64,000 nt of DNA from Sporosarcina sp. FSL W7-1349 (lineage in GTDB: Bacteria; Bacillota; Bacilli; Bacillales_A; Planococcaceae). The stretch spans positions 2,418,001 through 2,482,000 of the forward strand of contig NZ_JBBOOK010000001.1 of NCBI RefSeq assembly GCF_038003045.1. Reading direction: 5' to 3'. The notes beneath the pieces were generated by a model that saw only the letters and a program-made list of their open reading frames with translations, was not told the origin of the DNA and searched no databases. The position numbers were made by a program, and so were the translations under genes. How positions within the stretch are numbered: the first letter of the stretch is position 1; the number at the start of each line of letters is the position of its first letter. Of the stretch, positions 14,967 to 24,021 are shown one piece after another.

Positions 14967-16157
14967 TTATTCAACAGGCCACGCCGGCAGCATACGGTTC
15001 AGCTTTTTGTCCTTCCGATATCCCAGGACATATTCCGCCTGCATAATCGTATGAATTTCCCGAGTCCCTTCGTAGATCACTGGAGCTTTCGAATTGCGAA
15101 GGAACCGGGCAACCGGGTAGTCGTCCGAGTAGCCGTATGCTCCGTGGATCTGAAACGCGTCATCTGCGGCTTGATTGGCAAAATCGCATGCTTGCCATTT
15201 GGCGAGGGACGTTTCGCGTGTGTTGCGCAGCCCTTTGTTTTTCATCTCCCCCGCTCGGTAGACAAGAAGACGGCTCATCTGATAGCCCGCTTCCATATTG
15301 GCTATCATTTGCTGGACCAGTTGATGCTTGCCTATCTCCTTGCCGAATGTCTCGCGTTTGCGGCAATATTTTACGCTCTCTTCCAGGCATGCCATAATTA
15401 ATCCGACCGCGCCGGCCGCCACAGTGAATCGGCCGTTGTCGAGCGCGGACATCGCAATCTTGAAGCCTTCCCCCTCTTCCCCGAGCCTGTTTGCGACTGG
15501 CACTTTCATATCCTCGAAAAACAGCTCGCCTGTATTCCCCGCACGGATCCCGTATTTCCCTTTAATCGCTTTCGAGGAAAAGCCGGAGGTATTCCGTTCG
15601 ACGATAAATGCGCTGATGCCGTGGTGCTTCTTCGATTTATCCGTATAAGCGAACACGAGGAAATGATCGGCCACATCACAGAGCGAGATCCACGTTTTTT
15701 GACCGTTCAATACGTAGTGATCACCATCCCGCACTGCCACTGTCGACATGGCGGCGACGTCGGATCCCGCCCCCGGTTCGGTCAGCCCGAATGCTCCAAT
15801 TTTCTCCCCCTTCGCCTGGGGAATCAAATACTTCTGTTTCTGCCCTTCGTTCCCCCATTGCAGCAAGGTCAGGCTGTTCAGTCCGATATGGACGGATACC
15901 GCTGTCCGGAAAGCCGTATCGCCCCGTTCCAATTCTTCGCATAGAATTGCGAGAGAGTTATAGTCCATCCCGCTTCCGCCATATTTCTCAGGAATGCAGA
16001 CACCCATGAAACCGAGATCCGCAAGTTGTTTCCAAATAACCGGGTCGAATCCCCCTTCCGCATCCCACTTCCGGATGTGCGGGATGATTTTGGCATCGAC
16101 GAATTGACGGGCTGTTTTCCGCAACATTTCCTGTTCTTCCGTGAATCCGAAGTCCAT
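14967..16157 (-). CDS. Acyl-CoA dehydrogenase, glutaryl-CoA dehydrogenase-like
   Basis: 396 residues; GGGAG is 9 nt before the ATG. The three-domain acyl-CoA dehydrogenase fold is clear: N-terminal helices, the FGLTEPGAGSD flavin/substrate loop near 123, TWISLCDVADH near 155, and the C-terminal IYEGTREIH carrying the catalytic Glu and followed by IMQAEYVLGYR. The ELERGDTAFRTAVSVH segment and the C-terminus resemble glutaryl-CoA dehydrogenases. It follows lysine 6-dehydrogenase and an aminoadipate semialdehyde dehydrogenase in the same direction, and glutaryl-CoA is a product of that route. The 2-aminoadipate to glutaryl-CoA steps are not in the window, so another acyl-CoA substrate is possible. 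Confidence 0.75.
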   Translation of the reverse strand: MDFGFTEEQEMLRKTARQFVDAKIIPHIRKWDAEGGFDPVIWKQLADLGFMGVCIPEKYGGSGMDYNSLAILCEELERGDTAFRTAVSVHIGLNSLTLLQWGNEGQKQKYLIPQAKGEKIGAFGLTEPGAGSDVAAMSTVAVRDGDHYVLNGQKTWISLCDVADHFLVFAYTDKSKKHHGISAFIVERNTSGFSSKAIKGKYGIRAGNTGELFFEDMKVPVANRLGEEGEGFKIAMSALDNGRFTVAAGAVGLIMACLEESVKYCRKRETFGKEIGKHQLVQQMIANMEAGYQMSRLLVYRAGEMKNKGLRNTRETSLAKWQACDFANQAADDAFQIHGAYGYSDDYPVARFLRNSKAPVIYEGTREIHTIMQAEYVLGYRKDKKLNRMLPAWPVE

Positions 16158-16226
16158 TCCATCCGCTCCCTTCGTTTTGCGTTGTTGACATTGTATTTTA
16201 TCCTTTGCTTCGATCCCTGGACAGGA

Positions 16227-17393
16227 TTACGGATTTACCAAAGGCGGTTCCACCGATTCTTGGATAACGACCCCGCGCTTTTTCATTTCTTCCATATATA
16301 ATTCGCCTGGTACAATTTTCTCCGGTGGCAGCACACCACGCCACGTGATAATTCCAGCGCCAATCATTTGTGCGACGACCGATACCGTATTGGCTGTGGC
16401 CCGGGCCATCGCTGTTTCGCCCACCGCCGTATCCTTCGTCGTAACAAGCGTGTAAGTGTATGCGGCCTGACTGCCCTTCTTTAGCCCGCCGACGTGGACA
16501 CGCAGCAAGACGGCATCCGACTTTTCTCCTAGACGAAGCCGCTTCGCCAAATGGTCCCGCATCACATCCCGGACATTGACCGACTGGCCGTTGACGATCA
16601 CTTTCTCATCGCGTGACAATAATCCAAGATCGGCCAGCAGCTGGAATTTCGCCGCATGGCCCTTGTAGCGGACAGTCTTGTATTCGAGCGTTTTCACATG
16701 GGGGAATGATTTCGGCAAAGTCGAGGTGCCGCCCGATGTATGAAAAGCCTCCAGTTCCGGAAAGCCGTTAAATGCAATCGGTTCGATTTCCGACAAAGAC
16801 GGCACTTCCAACCGTTTTCCTTCCCGGATAACCAGAGACGGTTCCGTATAATGGTCGAACACTCCTTCCAGCGAAAAGACGATGTTGTATTGCAGCGGCG
16901 GATCCGGCTCCAGCGGAATCCCTCCGACATACAGTTTAATTGTGTCCACGGCATCCAGTTTTCCCGCACCGTACCCTGTCAGAATGTTAATCATCCCAGG
17001 CGCCACTCCGAGATCCGGAATGAGCGTTACCCCTTTCTTCTTTGCCTCTCCGTCCAATCCGAGCACGGTATCCGTGACACCGCCGATATGCCCCCCAAGG
17101 TCGACGGCATGCACGCCAACATCGATGGCGGTGCGTGCCACTTTTTCATTGAACGCATAGAACAGTGCATTGATGACTACGTCCCCCAGTGCCATGACGT
17201 TGCGCAATTGAAGATCATTAGAGGCGTCCAACAATAAAATATCCAGCTTGTCGGACATCAATTGTTCAGCAAAAGCTTCCGCTTGCCGGACGTTGATATC
17301 CGCCAAATACACTTTTTGCACGGCATCGCTCTTCACTAAATCCCGGACTGCTTCCTTCCCCATAAGTCCCGCACCAAGCACGACCACTTTCAC
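16227..17393 (-). CDS. lysDH: L-lysine 6-dehydrogenase (saccharopine dehydrogenase family)
   Basis: 388 residues from a GTG start with AGGGGATG upstream. The N-terminus [18 protein letters not shown] is an NAD-binding Rossmann motif. The middle [27 protein letters not shown] and [17 protein letters not shown] segments, and the C-terminal [23 protein letters not shown], closely match the Geobacillus stearothermophilus enzyme as I remember it. The enzyme deaminates lysine at the 6-position to 2-aminoadipate semialdehyde, which cyclises to 1-piperideine-6-carboxylate. The ALDH gene upstream would oxidise this product. An alternative is another member of the saccharopine reductase family, but the resemblance is strong. 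Confidence 0.85.
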   Translation of the reverse strand: MKVVVLGAGLMGKEAVRDLVKSDAVQKVYLADINVRQAEAFAEQLMSDKLDILLLDASNDLQLRNVMALGDVVINALFYAFNEKVARTAIDVGVHAVDLGGHIGGVTDTVLGLDGEAKKKGVTLIPDLGVAPGMINILTGYGAGKLDAVDTIKLYVGGIPLEPDPPLQYNIVFSLEGVFDHYTEPSLVIREGKRLEVPSLSEIEPIAFNGFPELEAFHTSGGTSTLPKSFPHVKTLEYKTVRYKGHAAKFQLLADLGLLSRDEKVIVNGQSVNVRDVMRDHLAKRLRLGEKSDAVLLRVHVGGLKKGSQAAYTYTLVTTKDTAVGETAMARATANTVSVVAQMIGAGIITWRGVLPPEKIVPGELYMEEMKKRGVVIQESVEPPLVNP

Positions 17394-17463
17394 ACGCTCA
17401 TCCCCTCACTGCTATAAGATGTCTGCATCACAATCTCACTCGGAAGCCGAGGCCTGTGTCCGT

Positions 17464-18942
17464 TTATTCCGTATCAATCTGCGCACGCTGCAATTTCCCG
17501 CTGAAGTCCACGTAAACGCTTTTCCATTCCGTAAATACGTCCAATGCCGCAACCCCCGAGTCCCGATGGCCATTTCCGGTCCCTTTCGTCCCGCCGAACG
17601 GCAGATGGATTTCCGCTCCTGTAGTCCCTGCATTGACGTAAACGATTCCCGTATCCAAATCGCGCTGCGCCCGGAAGATTTTATTGACGTCCTGTGAGAA
17701 GATGGAGCTGGACAATCCGTATTTCACACTATTGTTCACTTCAATCGCCTCATCCAGATCCGCCACCGTAATCAGTGAAACGACAGGTCCGAAAATTTCC
17801 TCCTGAGCCAATCGGCTATCCCATTTCACATCGGTGAACAGCGTCGGCTCCATATAATGCCCCTCCGACAAATCTCCCTCAACCGCCACTTTCCCGCCCG
17901 CTAGCAGCTTGGCACCTTCTTCTTGTCCAATAGCGATATAGCGGGTAATCTTCTCCAACGCCTGCCGATTGATGACCGGACCGATTTTCACTGTTTCGTC
18001 CAATCCATCGCCGATTGTGAGTCCTTCCATAGAGGCCAAGAGTTTCTGCTCCAGCTCCTCTTTCACATCTTTATGCACGATGACCCGGCTGCATGCGGTG
18101 CAACGTTGACCAGCCGTGCCAAAAGCGCTCCATAAAATTCCTTCGACAGCGAGCTCCAAATCGGCGTCATCCATGACGATAACCGCATTTTTCCCTCCCA
18201 TTTCAAGCGACACTTTCTTCAAATGACGCCCACCCAGTTCCGCCACACGGCGACCGGTCTCCGTCGAACCAGTGAAGGAGATGACCCGGACATCCGGATG
18301 CTCGATTAACGCCGTGCCGACTTCCGCACCGGTGCCGAACACAATATTGGCCACTCCCGCGGGCAGGCCGGCCTCTTCGAAAATCAAGGCCATTTCATAG
18401 GCCATCATCGGTGTTTCACTCGCAGGTTTCCAGACGAACGTATTCCCTGCGACGAGGGCGGGAAAGGATTTCCATGTCGCAATGGCGACCGGGAAATTCC
18501 ACGGCGTGATTAGGCCGACGACACCGATCGGGGCCCGGACACTCATCGCGAATTTATTCTGAAGCTCGGACGGCACGGTTTCTCCGACCAAACGCCTACC
18601 TTCGCCCGCCATATAGTAGGCCATGTCAATCCCTTCCTGCACTTCCCCGCGTGCTTCCTCAATCACTTTCCCCATCTCTTTCGTCAATACCCGGGAGAGA
18701 TGCTCCTTCTTTTCTTTCATCAGCCTGCCAATTTCGTAGAGATAATCCGCCCGTTTCGGAGCCGGGACGAGCGCCCATTGCCGTTGGGCCGATTTTGCAG
18801 CCGCCACTGCCCCATCCACATCCTCTTTCGTCGACAACCTCACCTTGGCCAACTCTTGCCCGTTCGCCGGATTAAGCACCGGTGCAAAATCTGCGCCATT
18901 GTCCTCCTGCCATGCACCATTGATAAAATTATTCAATTTCAT
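17464..18942 (-). CDS. Aldehyde dehydrogenase, probable 2-aminoadipate 6-semialdehyde / piperideine-6-carboxylate dehydrogenase
   Basis: 492 residues from ATG 18942, supported by AAGGAGCG 7 nt upstream. Standard NAD(P)-ALDH motifs: [25 protein letters not shown] with the general base Glu, [12 protein letters not shown] with the nucleophile Cys, and EEIFGPVVS. The C-terminal [21 protein letters not shown] is typical of enzymes acting on aminoadipate semialdehyde. It is the first gene of the lysine set and lies 70 nt upstream of lysine 6-dehydrogenase. Role inferred: oxidation of the lysine 6-dehydrogenase product to 2-aminoadipate. Confidence 0.82.
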   Translation of the reverse strand: MKLNNFINGAWQEDNGADFAPVLNPANGQELAKVRLSTKEDVDGAVAAAKSAQRQWALVPAPKRADYLYEIGRLMKEKKEHLSRVLTKEMGKVIEEARGEVQEGIDMAYYMAGEGRRLVGETVPSELQNKFAMSVRAPIGVVGLITPWNFPVAIATWKSFPALVAGNTFVWKPASETPMMAYEMALIFEEAGLPAGVANIVFGTGAEVGTALIEHPDVRVISFTGSTETGRRVAELGGRHLKKVSLEMGGKNAVIVMDDADLELAVEGILWSAFGTAGQRCTACSRVIVHKDVKEELEQKLLASMEGLTIGDGLDETVKIGPVINRQALEKITRYIAIGQEEGAKLLAGGKVAVEGDLSEGHYMEPTLFTDVKWDSRLAQEEIFGPVVSLITVADLDEAIEVNNSVKYGLSSSIFSQDVNKIFRAQRDLDTGIVYVNAGTTGAEIHLPFGGTKGTGNGHRDSGVAALDVFTEWKSVYVDFSGKLQRAQIDTE

Positions 18943-19040
18943 TCCAAACCGCTCCTTCCTCCACCAATTTCCGATAAATCCCTTTATCTTGTCCATTCGC
19001 TAGCTATTATCATATTCCTGCCGCTTTTTAAATATGAAAA

Positions 19041-19073
19041 ACCCCTGAATCGATACTGCATTGATTCAGGGGT
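19041..19073 (-). terminator. Terminator of the first SEC-C gene
   Basis: ACCCCTGAATC (19041-19051) pairs with GATTCAGGGGT (19063-19073); the minus strand continues TTTTTCATATTT. Confidence 0.85.
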
Positions 19074-19085
19074 GCCACTATGTGT

Positions 19086-20153
19086 TTAGTCCATCTCCGT
19101 CGCGATGACTGTGTCCGCTTGTTCCGCCTCTGCCATCGATTCGAGGACATAGTCGAAAATCGCATCGGCATGTTTCGTCATGGAAGCGGTGGAGACACCG
19201 AATAACTTGGCAATCCGGGACTTGGTATACATTTCATCCGGGATGATTCCAATATCATATGCCGCTTGGAACATGGCGGCCGCTAAAGTTTCCGGTTTCC
19301 TAAAGTTCGGTTGTTGCAACACAATGTAGGAAACTAGAATATTTTTCAACACGAACTTCACTTCTGGGTTGTCAATTTCCGAATCGAACACTTCATCCAA
19401 CTTTAAGACCGCATCCTGTTGAAGAGGAGTCAAGGTTTCCGTCACTTGGTCAACCGAAGGAGACTCCCGGTCCATCAGAATTTCATACACATCGACCATA
19501 TGCTCCTTGTAAAATTCTAAGCTCGTTTCATAGCCGCTTTTTTCCGCCAAAGCGATGATTTCATTGCGGATCACATCTATCTGATCCCGCATGAATACCA
19601 ATGAGGATATGACATAGATCCCGTTTTCGATCTTGCGATTGTCCGGCAACACGATACCGAATACGAGGAGATCTTCCGTCAGGTCACGGAACGGCATACC
19701 CGGCTCTTTATCCAAGAAGTGCATATCGTTGCCAAGAATCTCTTCCACCACTAGAAATCCTTCCTGTTCTCCAATCACTTTTCCGAAGAGGACGAACGGA
19801 TTTTTCCAAACATCCAGAACCGAACGGACCGTTTCCCGGATAGGGCTATTCGATGTCCGGACCAAATGGCGTTTCCATATATCCGACCGAGCGATGAACA
19901 AGAAATATTCGCTGACTGCTTCCTCGATCTCTTCCCTGCCCCAAGACTTATCCAATCGGTTCAACCATTGTCTCCTGTACTTCTCGAACTCCGCCATATC
20001 CGCGGGAGTTGGAGGGTGTTCGTAGACACTTGTAATAATCCGGTTCAGCTCCTCTCCTGTAAGGGCTTCAACCGGATCCGTTTCCTTGAGAGCACAACAC
20101 TTCTTATATTTTTTCCCGCTCCCGCATGGACATGGATCATTCCGACCTATCAT
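19086..20153 (-). CDS. SEC-C motif protein of unknown function (short paralogue)
   Basis: 355 residues from ATG 20153 (MIGRNDPC); AAGGGATG is about 9 nt upstream. The N-terminal SEC-C zinc motif is complete: [16 protein letters not shown] at residues 4-19. The following ~230 residues share an order of short motifs with the gene at 24022-25824: EELNRI, W..EEIEEA.SEYFLFI..SDIW, the LVFGIVLPD region, and a [12 protein letters not shown] helix. The C-terminus differs: [23 protein letters not shown] (about 310-335) looks like a helix-turn-helix. SEC-C usually binds zinc and often protein partners. Function unknown. Confidence 0.75.
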   Translation of the reverse strand: MIGRNDPCPCGSGKKYKKCCALKETDPVEALTGEELNRIITSVYEHPPTPADMAEFEKYRRQWLNRLDKSWGREEIEEAVSEYFLFIARSDIWKRHLVRTSNSPIRETVRSVLDVWKNPFVLFGKVIGEQEGFLVVEEILGNDMHFLDKEPGMPFRDLTEDLLVFGIVLPDNRKIENGIYVISSLVFMRDQIDVIRNEIIALAEKSGYETSLEFYKEHMVDVYEILMDRESPSVDQVTETLTPLQQDAVLKLDEVFDSEIDNPEVKFVLKNILVSYIVLQQPNFRKPETLAAAMFQAAYDIGIIPDEMYTKSRIAKLFGVSTASMTKHADAIFDYVLESMAEAEQADTVIATEMD

Positions 20154-20249
20154 CCGACTCACATCCCTTATCAATTTACACTCGTCATTTCATTTGAGCT
20201 CCTTTATTCCATATTCGTGAAAGTTCTAAAATTTCCTTCAACGTAAAAA

Positions 20250-20284
20250 AACTCCGTACTAGGTATTATGCCCGTACGGAGTTT
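20250..20284 (-). terminator. Terminator of the DHA2 exporter gene
   Basis: AAACTCCGTAC (20250-20260) pairs with GTACGGAGTTT (20274-20284); T-tract TTTTTTTACG follows on the minus strand. Confidence 0.85.
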
Positions 20285-20329
20285 ATCTTTATTCAACATT
20301 GTGTTGTCCCGGCTCTTCAGCGACGGCAA

Positions 20330-21883
20330 TCATTCCGCTACCGGTTTTTCGTTATGTCTATCAGCTGCTTGCTGCCCGTCAGCTGCCGGGGCTTCGTAAG
20401 TCGGCGGCAATACCCGTTTCACAAAGAAGGTGAGCACTAGGGCGACGATTGTAACGATCGTGGAAATGAAGAACGAGAAATTGATCCCTTCCAGCATCGC
20501 CTGTGCGCCGAGTGTCTGTTCCAGCTGCGCCAATCCTTCCGCTGTGGTCGGAACGTTGCCGGATGCTTGGGCTTCCGCAAATAGGCGGGCGCCTTCACTT
20601 TCAGAACGTTTCGTCATGATCGTCAACAAAATAGCGGAACCGATCGCGCCGGACACTTGCTGCAATGTGTTATTGATGGCGGTACCGTGCGGATTTGATT
20701 GCATCGGCAATTGGTTCAACCCATTTGTCATGATCGGCATCATGACCATAGAAATCCCGAACATGCGCAATGTATAAACGAACATCAAATAATAATAGCC
20801 CGTATCCATTCCAAGTCGGCTGAGATCGAACGTCGCAATCGTCGTAATGGTCAGCCCGACGATGGCAAGGATACGTGCGCCAAACTTATCAAACAGTCTC
20901 CCTGTAATCGGCGACATGATCCCCATTACAATCGCCCCCGGAAGCATGAGCAATCCCGAGTGGAATGGCGAGATGCCTCGTATCGTCTGGACGTAGAGCG
21001 GTGTCAAGATCATCCCTGAGAACATGGCGACCGACAAGACGACAGAAATGACCGATGCCAAAGCGAACATTGGATGCTTGTAAATCCGGAAATCCAGCAT
21101 CGGATCGGACATGCGAAGCTGCTTGACAACGAATGTAATCAAAGCGAGTGCACCAAGAATGATAGTTCCATAGACAAGCGGTGAATCCCATCCTTTATCC
21201 GCATCTGCTGCCGAGCTAAAGCCATAAAGCAGGCCGCCGAACCCGATGCTGGATAGGATCAATGAAAATACATCCAATTGAATGTCACGGTTCGGCGTGA
21301 TATTCCGCAGTTTAAAAAACGCGAAAATGAGTGTCAGAACCGCAAACGGCAATACAATGATAAAGAGCATGCGCCATGAATAGTTTTCAACGAGCCAGCC
21401 GGATAAGGTCGGTCCGATCGCAGGCGCTGTAATCATAACGAGACCGAACAGCCCCATGGCGGTACCGCGACGCTCGATCGGAAAAGCCGTCAACATGACA
21501 TTCATCAGCAAAGGCATCATCATGGCGGAGCCTGCCGCCTGGATCATCCGGGCTGCGACAAGCACCCAGAATGCCGGTGCAAAAATGGCCAGCAAAGTCC
21601 CTAGCGAAAATAGTATCATCGCCGTCAGGAATAAGGAGCGGTTCGTAAACTTCTGAATAAAAAAGGCACTGGCTGGGATAAGAATCCCGTTCACTAACAT
21701 ATAGCCAGTCGTCAACCACTGAACGACCGACGGCTTCACATCGAATTCCGTCATGATGGTCGGCAAGGCGACATTCAACAACGTATTGTTCAGCAATGCA
21801 ACAAACGCTCCGATGAACAAAATCGCAATCATGCCGTATGGCGGTTTCTCATGCAGCTTTTTTACATCTATACTTTCTTTCAT
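20330..21883 (-). CDS. DHA2 family MFS multidrug exporter (14 TM)
   Basis: 517 residues from ATG 21883 with GGGAGGA 7 nt upstream. About 14 membrane helices. Drug:H+ antiporter-2 signatures are visible: LNNTLLNVALPTIM in helix 1, VQWLTTGYMLVNGI near residue 56, and GWLVENYSWRMLFII, the motif C/W region. Relatives include LmrB, EmrB and QacA. The divergent tetR gene and a TGTAC-N5-GTACA operator between them indicate local repression. The C-terminal tail is hydrophilic. The exported compounds are unknown. Confidence 0.85.
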   Translation of the reverse strand: MKESIDVKKLHEKPPYGMIAILFIGAFVALLNNTLLNVALPTIMTEFDVKPSVVQWLTTGYMLVNGILIPASAFFIQKFTNRSLFLTAMILFSLGTLLAIFAPAFWVLVAARMIQAAGSAMMMPLLMNVMLTAFPIERRGTAMGLFGLVMITAPAIGPTLSGWLVENYSWRMLFIIVLPFAVLTLIFAFFKLRNITPNRDIQLDVFSLILSSIGFGGLLYGFSSAADADKGWDSPLVYGTIILGALALITFVVKQLRMSDPMLDFRIYKHPMFALASVISVVLSVAMFSGMILTPLYVQTIRGISPFHSGLLMLPGAIVMGIMSPITGRLFDKFGARILAIVGLTITTIATFDLSRLGMDTGYYYLMFVYTLRMFGISMVMMPIMTNGLNQLPMQSNPHGTAINNTLQQVSGAIGSAILLTIMTKRSESEGARLFAEAQASGNVPTTAEGLAQLEQTLGAQAMLEGINFSFFISTIVTIVALVLTFFVKRVLPPTYEAPAADGQQAADRHNEKPVAE

Positions 21884-21914
21884 ATATATCCTCCCATACA
21901 TACTGTATAAAAAA

Positions 21915-21929
21915 TGTACCCTTTGTACA
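21915..21929. promoter_or_regulatory. Operator candidate between the exporter and tetR genes
   Basis: TGTAC-CCTTT-GTACA is a 15-bp inverted repeat about 32 nt upstream of the exporter start. It lies in the 215-bp divergent region and overlaps the likely exporter promoter. Confidence 0.55.
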
Positions 21930-22098
21930 ATCTAATAAACAGTTTATACCCAGAGTCCAAATTAATCAATTATAAATGATCATTTCTCTTCAAAAAAATT
22001 TGTTTCATTGCTATATCAACACCTATCGTTTAAAATTAAAATTATACTTATAGTTCAATTTCTTCATTGAAAGACAAACTGACAACAAGGTGATAAAG

Positions 22099-23001
22099 AT
22101 GAACGAACGGAAACGCCAAGTCCTTTTGACGGCGCAACGGCTTTTTATAGAGAAAGGGTTCAACACCACTTCCATTCAGGATATCCTGGATGCGTCCAAA
22201 ATATCGAAAGGAACTTTTTACAATTATTTTTCATCCAAGAATGAATGCCTCATCGCTATCTTGGAACAGGCCCATATCGAATCGGCGATACGACGAAAGG
22301 AATTGCTGATCGGACAGGATAAAAGCGACAAAGACATCCTGGCCAAACAGATCTCCGTCCGTCTCGTCGTGAACAAGGAACATAATCTGTTGCCCATTTA
22401 CGAGGCAGTTTTTCACTCACGGGATGAGGACCTGCGTGCCTTCATCCGGAAACTCCATTTGATGGAGCTGCGCTGGATCGCGGAGCGGTTGGTCGATGTC
22501 TACGGTGAGCAGACCGCGCCTTACGCAAGCGACGGCACCGTCATATTGGTCGGCATGATGCAGCATTATCTCCAATACTGGTCCAGCAGTCATTGCCAAG
22601 ACGTGGACACAGGCAACCTCGTCTCCTTTTGCATCCGCCGCCTGGAGGCAATCATGGAAGGGATGCAAGAAACAGACGACCATCTCATCGTCAACGGATT
22701 TTTACAAGAACCAGGCCACCCGAATGACAATGTGAAGACGGTCAAAAACCGGCTGATCGAACAATTATCCGGGTTCCTCCATAACTTGACGGACGAGTCT
22801 CGGCAAGATGAAATTCAATACACCAGCTTCCTGCTGGATGAAATCAAAGCGGAGCATCCCCGTTTGTACATTCTGGAGACGGTTGCCCGATCCTTCCGGG
22901 AAACTTTTAACGAAACCCGGCATGAACCGGAAGCGAATGAGCTCATTTCGTATTTATGGAACTATCTAGACCTAGTAAAAAAAGATGCCTTGTCAACGTA
23001 A
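22099..23001 (+). CDS. TetR/AcrR family regulator, long form
   Basis: 300 residues from ATG 22099; AAGGTG lies 7 nt upstream, and the GTG at 22090 is part of that site. The TetR_N helix-turn-helix is at residues 5-50 (FIEKGFNTTSIQDILDASKISKGTFYNYFSSK). The C-terminal region is about 100 residues longer than usual TetR proteins and ends in a helical extension. Divergent from the DHA2 exporter and probably its repressor, as in the LmrA/LmrB type of pair. Inducer unknown. Confidence 0.85.
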   Translation: MNERKRQVLLTAQRLFIEKGFNTTSIQDILDASKISKGTFYNYFSSKNECLIAILEQAHIESAIRRKELLIGQDKSDKDILAKQISVRLVVNKEHNLLPIYEAVFHSRDEDLRAFIRKLHLMELRWIAERLVDVYGEQTAPYASDGTVILVGMMQHYLQYWSSSHCQDVDTGNLVSFCIRRLEAIMEGMQETDDHLIVNGFLQEPGHPNDNVKTVKNRLIEQLSGFLHNLTDESRQDEIQYTSFLLDEIKAEHPRLYILETVARSFRETFNETRHEPEANELISYLWNYLDLVKKDALST

Positions 23002-23072
23002 TTTTATGAAGCTTTTTTACATTCCCCACGTATACTAAGTAGTTGGAAAATAAAGTACACGGGAGGAAGCAT

Positions 23073-23873
23073 ATGAACAATCATGAAATTGACTACAAAC
23101 TTTACGGGGATGACATGCAGTTCGTCGAAGTCGAATTGGATCCCCATGAAACGGTAGTTGCAGAAGCCGGCGCGCTCATGATGATGGAAGACGGCATTGA
23201 AATGGAAACCATTTTCGGCGACGGCTCCTCAGGTGGCAGCGGCAGCGGACTGATGGGGAAATTAGTGGGGGCTGGAAAAAGGCTGTTAACCGGGGAAAGT
23301 CTTTTCATGACAACGTTCACGAATACAGGGACAGGAAAAAGACATGTCTCCTTCGCCTCCCCGTATCCCGGGAAGATCATTCCTCTCGACTTAAGCCAAT
23401 ACGATGGCAAGATCATTTGCCAGAAAGACGCGTTCTTGGCAGCGGCGAAGGGTGTATCCGTCGGAATCGAGTTCCAGCGTAAATTGGGAGCGGGCTTTTT
23501 CGGCGGAGAAGGGTTCATCATGCAGAAGCTGGAAGGCGATGGCATGACGTTCGTCCACGCGGGCGGCACGATTATTGAGAAACGGCTTACTCCGGGCGAG
23601 ACGCTGCGCGTCGATACCGGCTGTCTCGTCGCCATGACCCGGGATGTCGATTATAATATCGAGATGGTGAAAGGCGTGAAAACCGCATTATTCGGCGGAG
23701 AAGGCCTGTTTTTCGCCACCTTGCGCGGACCGGGAACCGTTTGGATCCAATCGTTGCCATTCTCCAGACTCGCCAGCCGGGTGTTCGCAGCAGCTCCGCA
23801 AACTCCAGGAGGCGGTTCCCGCGACGAAGGCAGTGTTGCAGGCGGACTATTCAATCTATTAGGCGGAAAATGA
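23073..23873 (+). CDS. AIM24/TIGR00266 family protein
   Basis: 266 residues from ATG 23073 with GGGAGGA 7 nt upstream. Family features: an N-terminal [23 protein letters not shown] segment, Gly-rich loops ([12 protein letters not shown]), repeated beta-strand motifs ending in FGGEG (twice, near 150 and 220), and [11 protein letters not shown]. The fold is a beta-barrel related to tryptophan RNA-binding attenuator-like trimers. Bacterial members have no firmly established role; the mitochondrial relative Aim24 affects membrane organisation. Monocistronic, with its own terminator. Confidence 0.8.
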   Translation: MNNHEIDYKLYGDDMQFVEVELDPHETVVAEAGALMMMEDGIEMETIFGDGSSGGSGSGLMGKLVGAGKRLLTGESLFMTTFTNTGTGKRHVSFASPYPGKIIPLDLSQYDGKIICQKDAFLAAAKGVSVGIEFQRKLGAGFFGGEGFIMQKLEGDGMTFVHAGGTIIEKRLTPGETLRVDTGCLVAMTRDVDYNIEMVKGVKTALFGGEGLFFATLRGPGTVWIQSLPFSRLASRVFAAAPQTPGGGSRDEGSVAGGLFNLLGGK

Positions 23874-23875
23874 TA

Positions 23876-23921
23876 AAAGCACCGGAATCCCTTTTTTGCA
23901 GGGGAGCCGGTGCTTTTTTTA
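23876..23921 (+). terminator. Terminator of the AIM24-family gene
   Basis: AAAAGCACCGG (23876-23886) pairs with CCGGTGCTTTT (23908-23918), followed by TTT. Confidence 0.85.
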
Positions 23922-23949
23922 TCCGTCAGTTTTTGCACGGACGTCGGTA

Positions 23950-24006
23950 GGTGCCAAGTACTGACACCATCCGCGTCCTTTGCGAATTGTGGCAGCACCT
24001 GGCACC
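23950..24006. repeat. Short GGTGCCA...TGGCACC intergenic element
   Basis: GGTGCCA (23950-23956) and TGGCACC (24000-24006) bound a segment with further GTGCC/GACACC and GGCAGCACC variants. It looks like a small dispersed palindromic element of the kind common in Bacillales spacers, but only this copy is in the window. Confidence 0.35.
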
Positions 24007-24021
24007 TTTCACGCAATCACA

